Below are positions 24,873 to 38,966 of a stretch of DNA of 64,000 nt, in pieces. The DNA is taken from the NCBI GenBank assembly GCA_016859345.1, contig CM029118.1, positions 29,976,501 through 30,040,500 of the forward strand, given 5' to 3'. How positions within the stretch are numbered: the first letter of the stretch is position 1; the number at the start of each line of letters is the position of its first letter. Source of the DNA: Istiophorus platypterus (taxonomy: Eukaryota; Chordata; Actinopteri; Istiophoriformes; Istiophoridae). Position numbers and translations under genes: made by a program. Under the pieces are notes generated by a model. That model saw nothing but the letters and a program-made list of their open reading frames with translations. It was not told the DNA's origin and did no database searches.

Positions 24873-25757
24873 GTGAGTACGGACCATGAGCATTATGGTT
24901 CAGCAGATGTCATTGGTTGTTTGGAGTTCATGTTGTAAGTAAGCCCCAATGCATGTTCATATTGAGAAAATTATACTCAAAAGTTAGCAGGATGCAAGGC
25001 TGCCTTTCACACAGCGAGCGTATCTTGTGTGTTATTTCAATGCCTTTATCTTTGTTCACAATCTGATCACAAGGTCACTTCGGTAGTTGGGCCGGGGATG
25101 CGTGGGAATCTCACGATTTGATTAGATTCAAATTCTCTTTTCGGGTGTCATGATTCAATGCACAACAGATTCTTGATTTGCACCAAATTCATGACTGAAT
25201 AAGTAGAAAGAGTGGCACTGTTTTAAGGCTCCTACTCCACTGAAATGCAGCATGAAACAGAAGTGGCTGGTAAGATACCTGGTCTTGACAAAGTTCACTG
25301 TCTGTCTGATCAGTAAAATACAAAGAAAAGTCTGTAAGTATGCAGGAAAAAATAACTAAAAGTTTGTGAGTCTGTTACAGTCTTCTTTCTGTATGAGAAT
25401 AATGAAATGAATCGTTATTTATTGACCATCATCTCACAGTTAAATGGTGTTCTAAACAGAGGTTGATGTTCATGTTCTGGAGTATACAGGCGTATGCAGG
25501 GAGAAAGGCTATATGGTATAGTATGTCAGCACTGTGCGGGCCTGGGCACAGGGCTTTTGAAATGAAGCACAGTATGACTTAGTTGTTTTCTATGCCTAAC
25601 CAGAGTTGGCTGAAATTTTGTAAAGCACTGCATCATCTGTTGGTTTTCTGGCCTTTTTTTTGTAGTGCTTTAGTTTGGTGCGCTGCTTTGCTAGCATTAA
25701 TCTCTTAGGTGATAAGAAATCTTCCATATACTTAATTTACCATTTGCAAGATGAGGA

Positions 25758-26210
25758 TTATCAATAAATGCCAGTGACCCAGTTCCATTGGCAGCCATAC
25801 ATGTCCATGCCATAAAACTGTCTCTACCATGTCTGACAGATGATGTGGCTTTGGATCATGAGATGTTCTTTACCTTCTCTTTACTCTTCTCTTCCCATCA
25901 TTCCCGTACAAGTTAATCTTGGTTTCTTCTGTCCAAAGACTCTTCTTCCAGAGCTGGGCAGGCTTTTTTTTTTTTTCTTTTTAGATGTTTCCTGGCCATG
26001 TCCAATCTGGCCTTTCTTTTCTCGAATGTTACCAGTGGTTTGCACCTTGTAATAAACCCTCTGTATTACATTCATGAAGGCATCTCTTGATTGTAGACTT
26101 TGACAATGAAACTCCTGCCTCCTGGAGAGTTTTCTTGACCAGTGAAAGAATTTTGTGATCATCCACTTTTCTGCTTTAGTTGTCTTCGATGGTCTCCCAA
26201 GCCTTTTGGT
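25758..26210 (-). pseudogene. Tc1-like transposase fragment in intron 1
   Basis: Read on the minus strand, the segment gives the middle of a Tc1-like transposase in broken frames: a GRPSKTTKA-type block (about 26190), 'RRQEFHCQS' (26120-26094), and 'TEETK' and 'GNDG'-like remnants near 25900. It is one of the Tc1 families with CAGTTAGGTCCATAA ends. Both terminal repeats are absent. The left break is in plain intron sequence and the right break coincides with the start of a TG microsatellite. Confidence 0.75.
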
Positions 26211-26252
26211 GTGTGTGTGTGTGTGCATGTGCGTGTGCATGCATGTGTGTAG
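26207..26252 (+). repeat. (TG)n microsatellite, imperfect
   Basis: TG repeats with CA interruptions, directly abutting the transposase fragment. Confidence 0.9.
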
Positions 26253-29200
26253 ATTTATTTCAAAAAATTATTCAAAAAATTAAATAAGATACATTAGCAT
26301 ATATAACAGACCTTGATGTCTTGCCTATTTTTCATGGTTAGGCAGGGGCAAGAGAATTTGGCTGAATCAAACTTTCAAATCCAAGCAGACACATAAAAGG
26401 TCATTTTGAGAAGGAAAAAGTGTACTGGTTTTTTAAATGTTTTTTTATGCTTGATGCTGACCAAATGTGACCATGATGGACTCCACATTTGTGATATTCC
26501 AAACTAATTGGGAGTCAATCCAATGTAGGTCTTTATGAAAACCTGCACTATTTATTATTAACAATTGTTTTTATTAAATTTCTTGCTAATTTTGAATTAA
26601 GTGATGAATTTTAAAATTTAAAATTTCAGAAAATAGGGAAAAATGCACATCACAATTTCCCCAAATAAATGTCTTGTTTATTCCAACAACTGTCAGAAAC
26701 TGAAAGATCTTCAATTAAAATGATATTAACAGTAGCTCTTCACATTTGAGTAGCTGAAACCAGTGGATGATGAATGACCTAAAATGATTATTTGATTATC
26801 AGAGTAGTTGATGATTAATCAGCTAATCCACTGAGGAACAAAGCATTTTGGCCCTAAAATGTCTTCATCTTGTCATTGCATAGAGCTAAATTCTTTCTTT
26901 TCCACTTTTTTTGGATCAGGGAAGTCCCAGTGCTTACTGTAGTGATCCATATACTCATGGTGACACAAACTGGAGGGCAAAGACACTGGCGACTAAAGAA
27001 TTGTAGTAGAAGAGAATGAATTTACTTCCTATGTAGAACCTTGCTGTTGTTTATCAATATGAACAATAGCATAGATTTTTGTATGTTGCCAAGATTTGTT
27101 TTAAATGCCCAGCGGTTAGGGAATTCATGTAGTTAGTATAAATCTTACAATGAGTTTTTTTATGTGTTAAAATCTCTCAAACGTCCCAGGTGAGAAGTAG
27201 TCCGATGCTATCACATTGCCTCTGTTGGACTGTATAACATTTATTAAATTGATTGAGTACTTCTGAAGAATACATATTTAATGATAGAGAGCTAATAGTG
27301 CAATTGCCCTGTTGTTGTTATAGCCACCTCGCTATTGTATCATAATAAAGGCCCAAGGCTGACCTCTTCTTTGTATAAAATTCAGCGAAGCCATAGATTT
27401 TTCATTCAGAACAAACTCAAATTAATGTTCCATTTGACAGGTAGTCTGAATGCAAATGAAAAGAATCTAAGACTGTCTCTTCCCACCTGCCATTAAAATG
27501 AAAGATTTAATTGTTCCCAAAACCTTTTGAGAGAGAGCTACCTATGCATCCAAAACTGTTCATCATAAGGCTCTCCTTAGGGGGAGGTTTATGTTTATTC
27601 AATATCCTTTTAATTACATTTTGTGAAAAATCGTTACGACTATGCCCTTAAACAGCAATTTGATTACGAAATGGTAGTTTTATTACTCAGCCTTCAGGGT
27701 TCTACTGACTTAGAGAAGCTGGAAAGACTTTTTAAGATAAAGCTTTATTTTCACAAAGATCAGTTGGCTTGACATTTTGATAATTGCTGAATGAGTTAAT
27801 TGTACTTGTTCTTCTGGTTTGGAATTACATTTCTCCACAGCAGCCTTTTAAATTACACTCCCTTGTGTCGTAATGCTCATAAGTACTTCCAAACCCCAGT
27901 TTCTTCATGACCACAGTCTTGATTTGATTTGGGTTGCAATAGCAAAATAAGAGAGCGTGTCTTTAAATAAACAAGTGCAGTAATCAGCCAACCCATCACC
28001 ATTGGGGTATATAAACAGATCATGGCTTGGTTGGATAGTCCAATAATATATGTATTATTTTATTATTAGTAGACTGCCTTCAATTAGCACAAGCCTTGCA
28101 GTTTCAGTGTCCAATTTTGATGAAATGTTAAATTTGTTACATAGTATTATTATTGTATAGTATTGTAATATTATTTAATGTTACTGTGGTAAGGTATCAT
28201 AAGAAGCAAGTTAGAACCCTGTAGTGGTCTTCATAAAAAATCTTGAATATAATGGTGAAGTACTTAGTCAAATTATTTTTTACACCATGTGTCAGCATTT
28301 TTGACAACGTATATGTTTAATTAAGTGAGTGTGCATTAAAAACTTAACTTGGGAGCTGGAAAGATGGTGCTGTATTCTAAAAAACTGAGAGAATGTTCAA
28401 TGTCCGTTTGGCTAATTCTATGATTACCCTCTAAATTCCATCAAACTGAGGATGCATTCCCTTGAATCTAGTATTGCCATCCTGTTCATTGAGTGGCAGC
28501 ATTGCCGGCAGTGGCACAATATGTTAGAAATTTATGACTGGATTTGGGGAAAAAAAGACTTTGGTGCTGTATGACAGGTAATTTCCTAACAAGTAATAGC
28601 TAGTTAGACTTGTAAATGGTAACTTACTGACTTCTGCACTGTTTGAGAGGTCACTCAGAGCTGTTTGTTTTATATATGTGGTACCACTACGACCCTACTC
28701 TTTGATTATTTTCTAACTTATGATGTTTTGCATAGTCCTTAACATACCCATATGCATGAAAGAAGAATTTGGTGTAAAATCAAGTTTCCTACAGCTTTAA
28801 CATCTAATACATGTTTGTGAGAGGGGGCTTGGTGGTGGGCATAGATTTTCACAGAGCAACATAGGCAATAAATATCTGAAACTCATATGAAAAGCTGGGA
28901 CTTCAATAAAAACTTTGTGTCTGTCAGCAGATACAAAAGGTGTCAACTACTAAATATTAAATCATTTACTAGTTTACTAGTTTATATTTTTAGTCTCAAA
29001 CAAGATTACATAGTAACAGTAAAAAGCTGAAAGTTTATCTCACTTAAACATTTCGTTTACCTCACACTGTCTTCCATGAGTGATTTATTCATTGGAATCT
29101 GAGAAGTGAAATATTTCTAACTCTTAAAAATTATACTACTCTTTGCTCTCTCTTTTGGGAGTAATGATGAGCTGTTAGCCGTGTTTTATTATGATCGTAT

Positions 29201-30874
29201 TTTCAGACCTCGCTGTCTAAAATCAATTTTCACTGGTTTTCATCTCAGAATATGGATGTTGTTTTCATCCTACATTATTATGCCTATGGCAATCTACCTG
29301 AAAGCCTCAGGCATCAGTCTGAACATACCCACAACCTAGGCCTATTTACTCAACTTAATCAAAAGTGATTGCCGGTTGTCACATTCCCCTTAAAGTCTTT
29401 TTATACAATTCCCCCACTATACTTTAATGAAATAACACAATCCACGCTGCATAACAGGGTTCTAATTTTTATTGGTGCTTATCAGGACACAAGTGAGTTA
29501 ATGTCTGCTGAAAGAATTCTCACCCAAATGACACTGGCTATTTATGTCATCTTCACTGCAAAGCTCTTGCGTTTAATGCAACCATCCACAGAAACTGGCC
29601 TGCATGAGATAATAACTTAGACATTCAGGCCTTGGTCTTTGGTTAACCTCACCTTTGGCTTTTTCTATCAATATCAAAAAAATTATGTTTACTGAGATAA
29701 AGAGACCTGCCAGAACATTTGAAGTTGTTGTGCTGCTATTTATTTCCTTTTTAAAAAGGATTGGTTTTGTGGGATTTAGGCCTGTAACGAGATGGGGCTC
29801 GGAAAATGAAAATTATTTTCAGAATGAAGGAAAAAGTTCTGCCTGTACCATCAGTTTGTGAGTCTTGGCAGAGGATTGTTCAACAGAATGCATGGGATCT
29901 ATTGCCATGATCACTTGCCACCTCTGTAGTTTCAAAAGCAATTACGTGATTCATTATCTCCTGTGGATGCAACCATTCAATAGCCCTCACTATGTTGTAC
30001 ACAGGCTGACCTGTAAGATGCATTTTTCACTTGAGAGAACCTGATACTGCTGCTCCCATTCGGAGGCTGTTCTATCTTGGCTTTGTTTTCAAGGTTTTTG
30101 TGCCAGTCCTGATGTTTCCATGGAATTTCTACACAGTATGTTTGGACAGGTCGTTCTAAACTGGCCCAACTTTGCATACGGAAATATTACTCTCTTTTTT
30201 TTCCTACTCTCTCTGTATCTCTGCTCTCTGGAAGTGGCTTTCCTTTCACAGTCTTAGGTGTTTTGACACATTTTTTTCACCATAGTTCATTGCAATTGAT
30301 GTGATTCTTTAAACAGGGAGTGGCATCAGATTTACTCATTAATTATCCCTGAGAAAAGGAAGGGCCTGATTTCTTTTAATCAAACATATTTTCTTCCTGG
30401 ATTGTTTAACTGGCTCCCTAGCACATGCACATTTGTCCTTCATCTCTCAGACAAGGAACGAGTGACTCTGGTGGCATTCAGCTGCGCAGTCATTAATTGT
30501 ACACAAGCACTACATAATCTATATAAATTATCTGGCATCAGAATAAATGAAGCAGGTGAAACAAACATGTCTGTGGTCTGTGTGGCCTGTAAGGTTACAA
30601 TGACCAAGAACCAAAGATACTGTTTTGACAGCTCATACATACAGAGTCAAAAAGTGGAGATGCAACAGCATGTTGTTAAATGCAAACTGAATCTTGAAAG
30701 ACACACTAGTGCTGCCCACTCATGGACTGTAGATGTGGCCAGTGGCACTATGTGGGGAAGATTGAAAAGGTTGTATTTTAGGGATGGAAGCGACCAATAG
30801 ATAAATTAAATACTTTATATTTTTTTACTATATCTTTTACCATAAATTTTTTCCGTCCCGTTTCTGATATTGGT

Positions 30875-30985
30875 AAATGGTAGACTGTACTTTATATAGT
30901 GCTTCTCTAGTCTTATCGACAACTCAAAGCAATATACGCAACTGCCACTTTCACAAACCTTTTCATACAGCACTTTTCTATACAG
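30875..30985 (+). repeat. Teleost interspersed repeat, copy 2
   Basis: It starts 'GTACTTTATATAGTGCTTCT' followed by 'CTAGTCTTATCGACAACTCAAAG', matching the start of the copy at 21660. The later CATTCACCC part is decayed. Confidence 0.65.
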
Positions 30986-32407
30986 TGACTGCTTTTCTAT
31001 ACACCCTGATTCTTTTTGAAGTCTTTGCTGGAGGGGTCCTGTTGCTATACCTTACACTTTAAAATCATCTCCCACCTAAATGTTTCATGGTTGGCACTTT
31101 CCAGTCACTGTGTTAGAGCTGGCCAGGTCCAGGCCAAACAAGTTTAATCTTGCAGTTTTTTTTCTTGGACATTGTCCGTGTGGCTTGACTTCGTGAAATG
31201 TCCTTACCATCTGATCAGTCACTGAAGCACCAATTTCCACAGATGATCCTTGTGTTAAGTCAGAAGCATTTACCTTGTTTCTTAATGGATTGTTCATGGT
31301 GTCATTTTTCAAGGATGGCCATTCTGCCCTCACAGCACATCTGTACCTCCTAACTACTGCTGCAACTGTGTTTCAATTTATGTACAGTAGCATACTGGTG
31401 TTCTTGTATCCTATCTTACTTGCTCAGGCAATCCTTTGCCATGTGAAGCCTTGTTGTATTAGACACAATTAAGGCCAAAATCCAGGAAGCTGTGGTGTTC
31501 ACAGGTTATTTTATAACCTTATTCATACAGTTCGCCCTAGTTGGAAATCACAGGTGTAATCAAATTTGTTACAGTGATCACAGGTAAACTGACTTTTGAT
31601 GAATTGAGGTTGTACTTCGGTGCCTGTATTTTCAGTGTACTCTATGTAGCCTGTTTTGTATTAAAGAAAAAATAGGATCATATGCACTACATTTCAATAA
31701 AAAAAAATTAAACAATTATTGGAGGCTTATAAATTTTTGAACCATTTAACATTTTATTCATATTGCACAGGGGTGAACTCAGTTTTGCTTTGGATATTTG
31801 GGTATTGTCTCTGTCTGTTTTGGCTAAAGTAAATTCTCATATGTAAACAAAATGGTTGGAATGAATGTAATGCTGTTAGTAGGATCATAAGCCAAAATTC
31901 TTAGTCAGCTGACCATCCATCTTCTTGATGTCAGATTATTTTAATGGTCATGACACCTACTTACAGCTATAATCATCTTCAAAGTCATGAAGTGCCCTAC
32001 AGGCTACCAGTGTCTTTTGAATCAGCTAGCAGCCAGTGGGTACTTTGTCCATCCATGTGTGGGGTCATAATCCTCTATCAGGATGGCTGCTCAGTTCAGT
32101 TGCTTCTTATCAGAGGCCAGATTTGTTTAGGCCAGCAGATTAGTCACACCCAAGCTGTTATCTGAAGAGCTTTTATGATGGCATCACTTCACAGGACACA
32201 TACAATCTAGCACATCTTTTCCAAATCCGTTGTCATGACTGTGTGTTAAGCGAGGGTCTAATCCCTTTGTGTATGCAGGTTGTGGCAGAGGGCTGCTTAA
32301 CACTTCTGCTCAGCCTTTCTCTGCCTTCCCACCACTGTCAGGAGATGGGAGGGTTTGCACAAAGCTTCCTCCCCAGGATGTGAGTTCTGGCAAGGGAGCA
32401 TGCTGTC

Positions 32408-32443
32408 CTTTCTCTCTGTCTCTGTCTGTCTCTCTCTCTCAGT
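32408..32443 (+). repeat. (TC)n microsatellite, imperfect
   Basis: A run of CT/TCTG units in intron 1 of abhd17c. Confidence 0.8.
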
Positions 32444-34455
32444 CTAGACAGGCCTATTTGCTGTCCGTGCTACCTTTCAGTGCACTTGTCTTTGATAAAT
32501 ATATATAGCTCAAGGTCTACTTACTTAGTTTTCTTGTGTAGTTGTCTCATGAAGACCATCCCATGTGATTGAAAGGCCCTGAAAAGACTTGTAAGTGGAT
32601 CTTGACTTGTGATTTTTTTTTCGAACGACTTTCTACAAATCTAATAATGAAACTTCACACTCAGAACTTCAATCATCATGTCTAACGTTAACCATGATAA
32701 ACTTAACCAAAATTATCTTCATGTTCATTAACTGTCATTTCCTCACGTCTGCACTAGCCACAAGTATTCACAAAATTTATGCTAATTTATTGGCTTCAAA
32801 CATACTTGAAACTCTTGCTCAGATATATTTAAAACATTTCTCTTTAATAATAATGTGTTAAATATGTTGTGACAATGTGATAATCTAGAAAACTGGAGCA
32901 TTGTTGTCTTGAAGTTTTCTCACATATTCAAGTCTCTCTGACAATTCAGTGTTCCATGAGTAGCTGATTTGTAATTCACTCACACAATTCACCCACACAG
33001 CAATTGTAACCATTCGTAATACCTTAAATGGCTTTTTTCAGTGGTCAGTTTTGAATTAAATTTGAGGTAGTCTGCTTAGTTGCACAATGAAGTGAACAAA
33101 AAGTTGAGGTATGTTTCCAAGGTGTAAAACCTTATATATTAGTTTTTTACTAAATATCTCCAACCGGGACTGATCAAAGTGTGCTCAGGATTGCTGTCAA
33201 AATAATTGCCAACAGTTGGTCAAGTTTGAGTCGATATTCACCCTGTTGTCCAAGACTACCTATACCTGCCCTCCCTGTGTGCTATATGTGATGAGACAAA
33301 CATGATGTGTTTCGAAGTGTCCTGTGAACCTTTTTATTGCAAACTAGATAACATGGCCCATTAATATTTTGATCTTGATATCATGATTATCATTACATCA
33401 GTGGTTCAAACTACATGCCCCCCCACCTTGTGAGAATAGAGCCACTGGGGAGAGGGGTTGACCGGGGGGAAATATGCATAAAAAGATTTTTTGACTTTTT
33501 ATCTTTTTTTTTTTTACCTCTGAGTGATCTTTTGACCTCTGAGTATCATCTCTGTCCTGATGCTGTAGCAGTCTCATCACTGCAATACGACACTCATTTC
33601 TTTTTATACTCCATTAACCTCATGTCTGCCTCCCCCATTATTTTTGTATTTCCATGCCTCTTCATGTCCTATCTGTGTGTTAACTGTCTTAAATTTCTCA
33701 CACCAGTCTCTCCCTTCATTTCCACATTATATTGCAGGCCTGCAGCCACATTATCTTTGTTCAGGCATTAGGAACTTCTATGCTTAGACCGATATTGGCC
33801 TGTTATTATCTAGCAGTACTGCCCCCACTTGACATTAACAATGCAATTAACAGTGTTTACTTACATCATAACTGACTAACTCTGCACCGAGTAAGTTATT
33901 GCAGTTCATTACATTTAATATGTACGGTGAACTCTCAAGAGATTTGAAGGCAGCACACCCACTACTCTGTGTGTTAGCAGTGCTCTGTGATTGGGTCTTT
34001 ATTGAGGTCTGGTCTCTGCATCAAGTAATGTGCATCTTACAAAACAACCAGTTAGTGTCAAACAAATTGGAAAAAGAAGATTTGAAAAGGCATCATTGAA
34101 AGAAATTGTTAAAACTTAAAGTGCTGTTTTAAATCTCTAAAACACACAAACAAAACACTTTGGTACAACTGAAAGATTCTGACAATTGCTCACGACATAC
34201 TAGTATAGCTATCATTCAGTACTTGACGGCTATAACACCTTGATGTTAACGGGACACTATGGCAGAGGGAAGTTGTAGTGCTGAGACATTGTATGTTTTA
34301 AGGGAGTCATTGTTGCAGTTAGAAACCTGGCTTTTGCACACACAGACACACACATTTAAACCTAAAAGACTTCACATGCTATATGTTAAATTCAATTTTT
34401 GTTCTACTATGTAAAATCCCTTTATGAATGAATCTCTTATCTGTTTGTTGTACAG

Positions 34456-34635
34456 GTATGGTGTAACACCTGAAAACATCATCCTGTATGGTCAGAGCAT
34501 TGGCACTGTGCCCACCATTGACCTGGCTGCTCGCTATGAATGTGCTGCTGTGATCCTACATTCACCACTTATGTCAGGGCTACGAGTGGCCTTCCCTGAC
34601 ACACGCAAGACCTACTGTTTTGATGCCTTTCCTAG
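34456..34635 (+). CDS. abhd17c: abhd17c exon 2 (nucleophile elbow)
   Basis: This 180-nt exon completes Lys162 and encodes residues 163-221 plus two bases of Ser222. It carries the nucleophile elbow GQSIG, with the catalytic Ser176 (equivalent to Ser211 of the 329-residue human protein). The following block 'CAAVILHSPLMSGLRVAFPD' is essentially invariant in the family. The acceptor is TTGTACAG|G and the donor AG|GTGAGT. Both flanking introns are phase 2 and the length is a multiple of three, so skipping this exon would keep the frame but delete the nucleophile. Confidence 0.97.
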
Positions 34636-36079
34636 GTGAGTCTCTCACATAGCTTTGCACAGTAAATATCACAGCTGCAGTTTGCCAGCAGCACACCTGG
34701 CAAACTAAAAATTGTTGTTGCCATCTTTCTGTGTACAGTTACCATAATTACAGTTGCCAATCTTGTCTTTTGCAGAGCTCTTTGAACAGAGCTGCTCAAT
34801 CACTCTCTGCTGTTTATGCTCAGCTAGTGTTGCTGAAGCTACCTGTGCTGTCCAGTGCAGAGCACCAAATCATTCAGAAGTGGAATCACTCACTTATGCC
34901 ATAAAATACTCCTCATTTTGTGCATTGAGATTGAGAATAGAAACCAAAAGGTAGCAATGATAACTCAACATTTACCGTGTAACTCTCTACCCCTTCCGAT
35001 AACAACATTAAAGATGGGCGACTGAAAGTAATGTTAACATTGCATCCACACCCACAGCATTTGATAAGGTGACAATAACGTTGCTTCCTGAGTGTGCTGC
35101 TTGGATGTGTTTTTTTTTTTTTTCAACCATTTTATTTTGTCTTATTTTTATTATATAACATGTAAAGAAGCTAAATCAAGTTCTGAACAAGTTTGTTTTG
35201 GGCAGCGGAGCACACTGTTTTACGAATCAGGGACTAGACTACGTTGTGTTATTCCACAGATGCATGCAGGTCGTTTAACAAAACCTTGTACTAAAACTGC
35301 AATTTGTCAGTTTGTTAATTTGTCCACTTGTCCATATTTCACATATCATTTAGCTTTTATGGGTTGACAAAAATTGTAATGCATTTTGACAAAGCTCTCT
35401 TTTTCAAAAGGTATACTTTATTTAGTTTTAGTCTCACTTTTTGTGAGAAAAACAAGGTTCTCAACAGATATTTTCTGTCATAGTTTTCATTGACAAAATG
35501 AATAGTGGGATGGGTAGAGAGAGCAGAAGGGGTCTTACTTGCACCTTCTGAATTGCATGTTATCTGCTTCTGTAACTCAATGCTCAGTTTTCTCAATGAG
35601 CATGTTTTTCATCAGCCTTTATAAAAAATGAAAGTGTTCTTTGGGTTTACTATCTATGGATTTTTCCCCCAAGAATATTTTTATTATATTATTTATATAT
35701 CAGTACAATTTTCAATTACAAAAATACATGTTGGTGTTATACACAGTACAATCTTATAATTGCAAGAGGAAAAACAAAGTAAATATGCTCACTGATGAAG
35801 TGAGAGATATGTCCTGAAGGGATAATTCATATTTTTAAGTGATGGCACTGTGTGCCCTGCAAAATAACATTGGTAAAATAAAGCTTATAGTCAAGGGAAT
35901 TTGAATTTTTTCTTTATTTTCTTATTATTATTCCTTATTATTATTTAGAGATGTTGAAGAAATAGAGCGTCTGGAATAGCCACTAAATTTGTGAAGACTG
36001 CAAAAAAGTCAAGTGCTAGATATGCCATATAACTAACATATCACAGATCTGTGATGCATGCTAACAAAGTATCTGTCTT

Positions 36080-36300
36080 AACTTTCCTTAAGAAGCACAG
36101 CCATTGTATGTTGGAGATGTTTGATGACCATGACAGGCTCTCTATAATGCTGATTCCCAGTAACCTAAAAGTGTTCACCTGCTCCTTATCAGCTACACTG
36201 ATGTAGACAGGAGTGTGTGTCTTTGCCTCCTTTTCAGAAAATCAACAATCAGCTCCTTTTTAGTTGTTGATTTTGAGGGCAAATACAATATCCTTTCTCA
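36080..36300 (-). mobile_element. LINE reverse-transcriptase fragment (Rex1/CR1-like)
   Basis: On the minus strand a 'KELIVDF' piece (about 36259-36238) is followed by remnants of a 'HTPVYI...QVNTFKFLG' type block down to about 36150. This is the order of the region after the YADD motif in fish Rex1/CR1-type LINEs. Frameshifts and stops are frequent. Clade assignment is tentative. Confidence 0.5.
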
Positions 36301-38893
36301 TTATCTCTTAGCATAGTTTTGGGTTTTGAATGTGGTTCTGAATTTAAAGGTTGAACCTAATCTAGAAATTTGACCTCAGCAGTTGTTTATTTTTAATCAT
36401 TCTTTATCCATTCTTTTCATCAGAGAATAAACCATAAGACACTAGCGGTGATACTCAAGCAGCTGAAAAAAACTGCAGACATCATCCAAGCTCCCTCATG
36501 GGTTCTTCCTTTTAGTTGACTAATCAATGTCATCATTATTGCACCGGTATAGAGAATATAGATCAACACAAAGTCCTCTTTAGATGATGTTAGATTAATG
36601 TGGATGATTTTGGATCATCATTTAGGTGGATTCCTTCTAACCCACCATGCTGTGGCCCAACACAAAGTGCTTTTCCTTATTTCAGAACTGTTATTCACTT
36701 ACACCCCTCACTTGTATACAACTGTGAGACAGATTCCAATAACAGAAAAACAGACTTTTGTGAGAGTGATTATTTACATAAGTGTGTGACTCATTTTTTA
36801 AAGGAACATCTCAAAAAAAGCACGAGGAATGCAGTCATGGAATTTACAGCCCACATGCTACGAAGTATGGCTCTTAATATACAGTGGTTTCTGTGGAACT
36901 GCTTTTCAAATTAAATCTGTCTTTCGCTGGTTTAAGTCAGCAAAATGAGCATGCTGTTACTGCATATTAACTCTTGTTAAAGTAGAATATTTGGGTGGAA
37001 TGATCATTTGAACAAGTTACATCAGTTAAACCATCTGAAAAATAAGTGTTAATGAAACAGTAGATGTTGGGCAACCTAATTTAGCACAATTTATCGGTGT
37101 CACAGCTACGTTTTTTTAGAGGAAATAAGCAATTCCAACACGTGTTTCAGTGGCTCACATTGCATTGTGTGAGGCAGCATTTCTGTCATTAAACAAAGTG
37201 AACTGGGATATTTTAGACAGCTGGCAAACCAAGAGCAGAAACAGATTACAATAAACAAAGAATCGGGAAGTAATTGGGCCTAACGTAGCTAATGTGAATA
37301 ATACAAAATGCCTGGATTCGCCATTCTTAGTCCAGCTATTACAGTTACAGGCGGTTAGAAAAAATTGTTCTATTTTTACACAAAGTTGAGTCGCAATATT
37401 GCACAGATGAATTTTATAACACAGTACTCATCTAGCACCTCAGAGTTGGAAATCAGTCCTAACTGAGTATGTTATTAACTTTCTTAATTTAGTCGAAACT
37501 ATCTTTGCCATAATTTGGGAGAGCATCAGAGGTGTCTTGACCTGTTAGATGGCCAGGAGATGACAACCACGCAGAGATATTCTCTAAGAGCCGTTGTCTT
37601 AGAAACAATTGTAAACATGAGTGACTTTGTGCAAGAGGCAGAGTAGAACACGTATCAGCAGAGATGGATGCCATCACAACAGTACCCCTTTTGAGACAGG
37701 GAAAATTCAGCTTAACAGCAATGATTCTAAAGGAGCCAACAACTTAAACAGTCATTAAACTTTGTCACACTGAGGACATTAGATTGATAGCTCTTGAAGA
37801 GTAAGTACACATGCATATTTCCCAACATCATTTTCTGTTTCAAAGATGTGAAACAATAAAAAATGTTTTATCTCGTTTGTATAAAAACTAATATTTTCTG
37901 GTGGCTCTATTTTTAAGAAATAGATGTTATTAGGTACATGGATACATTTGTAAATTACATGAAGCTAATGACACTGGAACACAGCATGTAAGGGCTCAGC
38001 AAAAAGCTGCAGACCTTCACTGCAATTTAATTTTGAAATACTGCACCTTATATGGCATAATTATTTATACTAGCCATGTGTAAGTGAAGTTTATGCAGTC
38101 GAACTTGCTTGATTGTACTGGTGAGCACTTGTTTTTGTACTTATGTGTTTGTGTCTGTAAGAAGCCAGCTGCAAAAAAAGTCCGTAACTTGCTTACACTG
38201 TTTCTGATCAGCCTCACTCTTCTTACTCTTCATTTGATGTGTTTGAAGCAAGCCAAAAAGATGTTTTCAGTTAATTATTTTGCACAGTAGTTGTGGTGTC
38301 AGCATTAGTCACTGTCCTGTTTTAACCTAATACTGGTGCTTAGGATACTTTAGATCCAAAGAGTGGCATTTTGACACTGTTGTTGTAATAGCATCTCACA
38401 CCTCACTGGGTTCATAATTGAGCCACAAGGGCTCTCCGCTTATGTGACCAAATTATGAACAGTCACTCGATGATAAAATTTAATGAGTCCGCTGCGTCTC
38501 CAGAGATAAGTATTCTTCAGTGTAGCATGGTTAGGAATAATTAGTGTATCACCTGTCCAACATGATAAAGTAAGAGCTTTATGCTTTTTTTAACATCTTG
38601 GGCATGAGTGCTTGGCCTTAGCCTACTACTAGTGTTTAGTGGCTCATCATATTCTGTGATCTGTGGTGGTGCAATGACTAGTTCGCCCTCAGGTAACTTA
38701 AAGTGCATTGTGCATGCAAAGTATCAGTGAGACACATTTCACAAATCAGTTGTAAGATTTTGCTGGAGGCATTCTGTTTTTTGGGCCCTCCGTCCATCTA
38801 GCCGACCCATTCTCCTGAACTAATATCTCAGGAAAACCTAAACGGAATTTCCTAAAAATTGGCACAACTGAACTAAATTATATATCATTTTTT

Positions 38894-38897
38894 TTAT

Positions 38898-38918
<21 letters not shown>
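38894..38918 (+). repeat. (TA)n microsatellite
   Basis: A pure TA run following a T run. It lies about 50 bp outside the left end of the Tc1-like element. Confidence 0.9.
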
Positions 38919-38932
<14 letters not shown>

Positions 38933-38966
38933 AGTATTATATAGTATGTATGGAATGCCAGAATAC

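Larger units (their letters stand above)
24873..34455 (+). other. abhd17c: abhd17c intron 1 (9583 bp)
   Basis: It begins GTGAGT and ends TTGTACAG, phase 2. It holds a Tc1-like transposase fragment next to a TG microsatellite (25758-26250), a copy of a teleost interspersed repeat (30875-30985) and a TC-rich tract (32408-32443). No exon is recognised. The parts 27440-27900 and 29640-30000 are unique-looking, with several TAATT/ATTA cores, and may contain conserved regulatory elements; this is a guess without alignments. Confidence 0.9.

Noticed and set aside
30402..30800. A 132-residue open frame in abhd17c intron 1
   Set aside because: No recognisable domain, no consistent splice sites and an antisense frame of similar quality. 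Scattered cysteines are not spaced like a zinc finger.
31085..31333. Minus-strand 82-residue frame with basic and polar residues
   Set aside because: Not recognised, no repeat or exon structure around it; kept out for lack of support.
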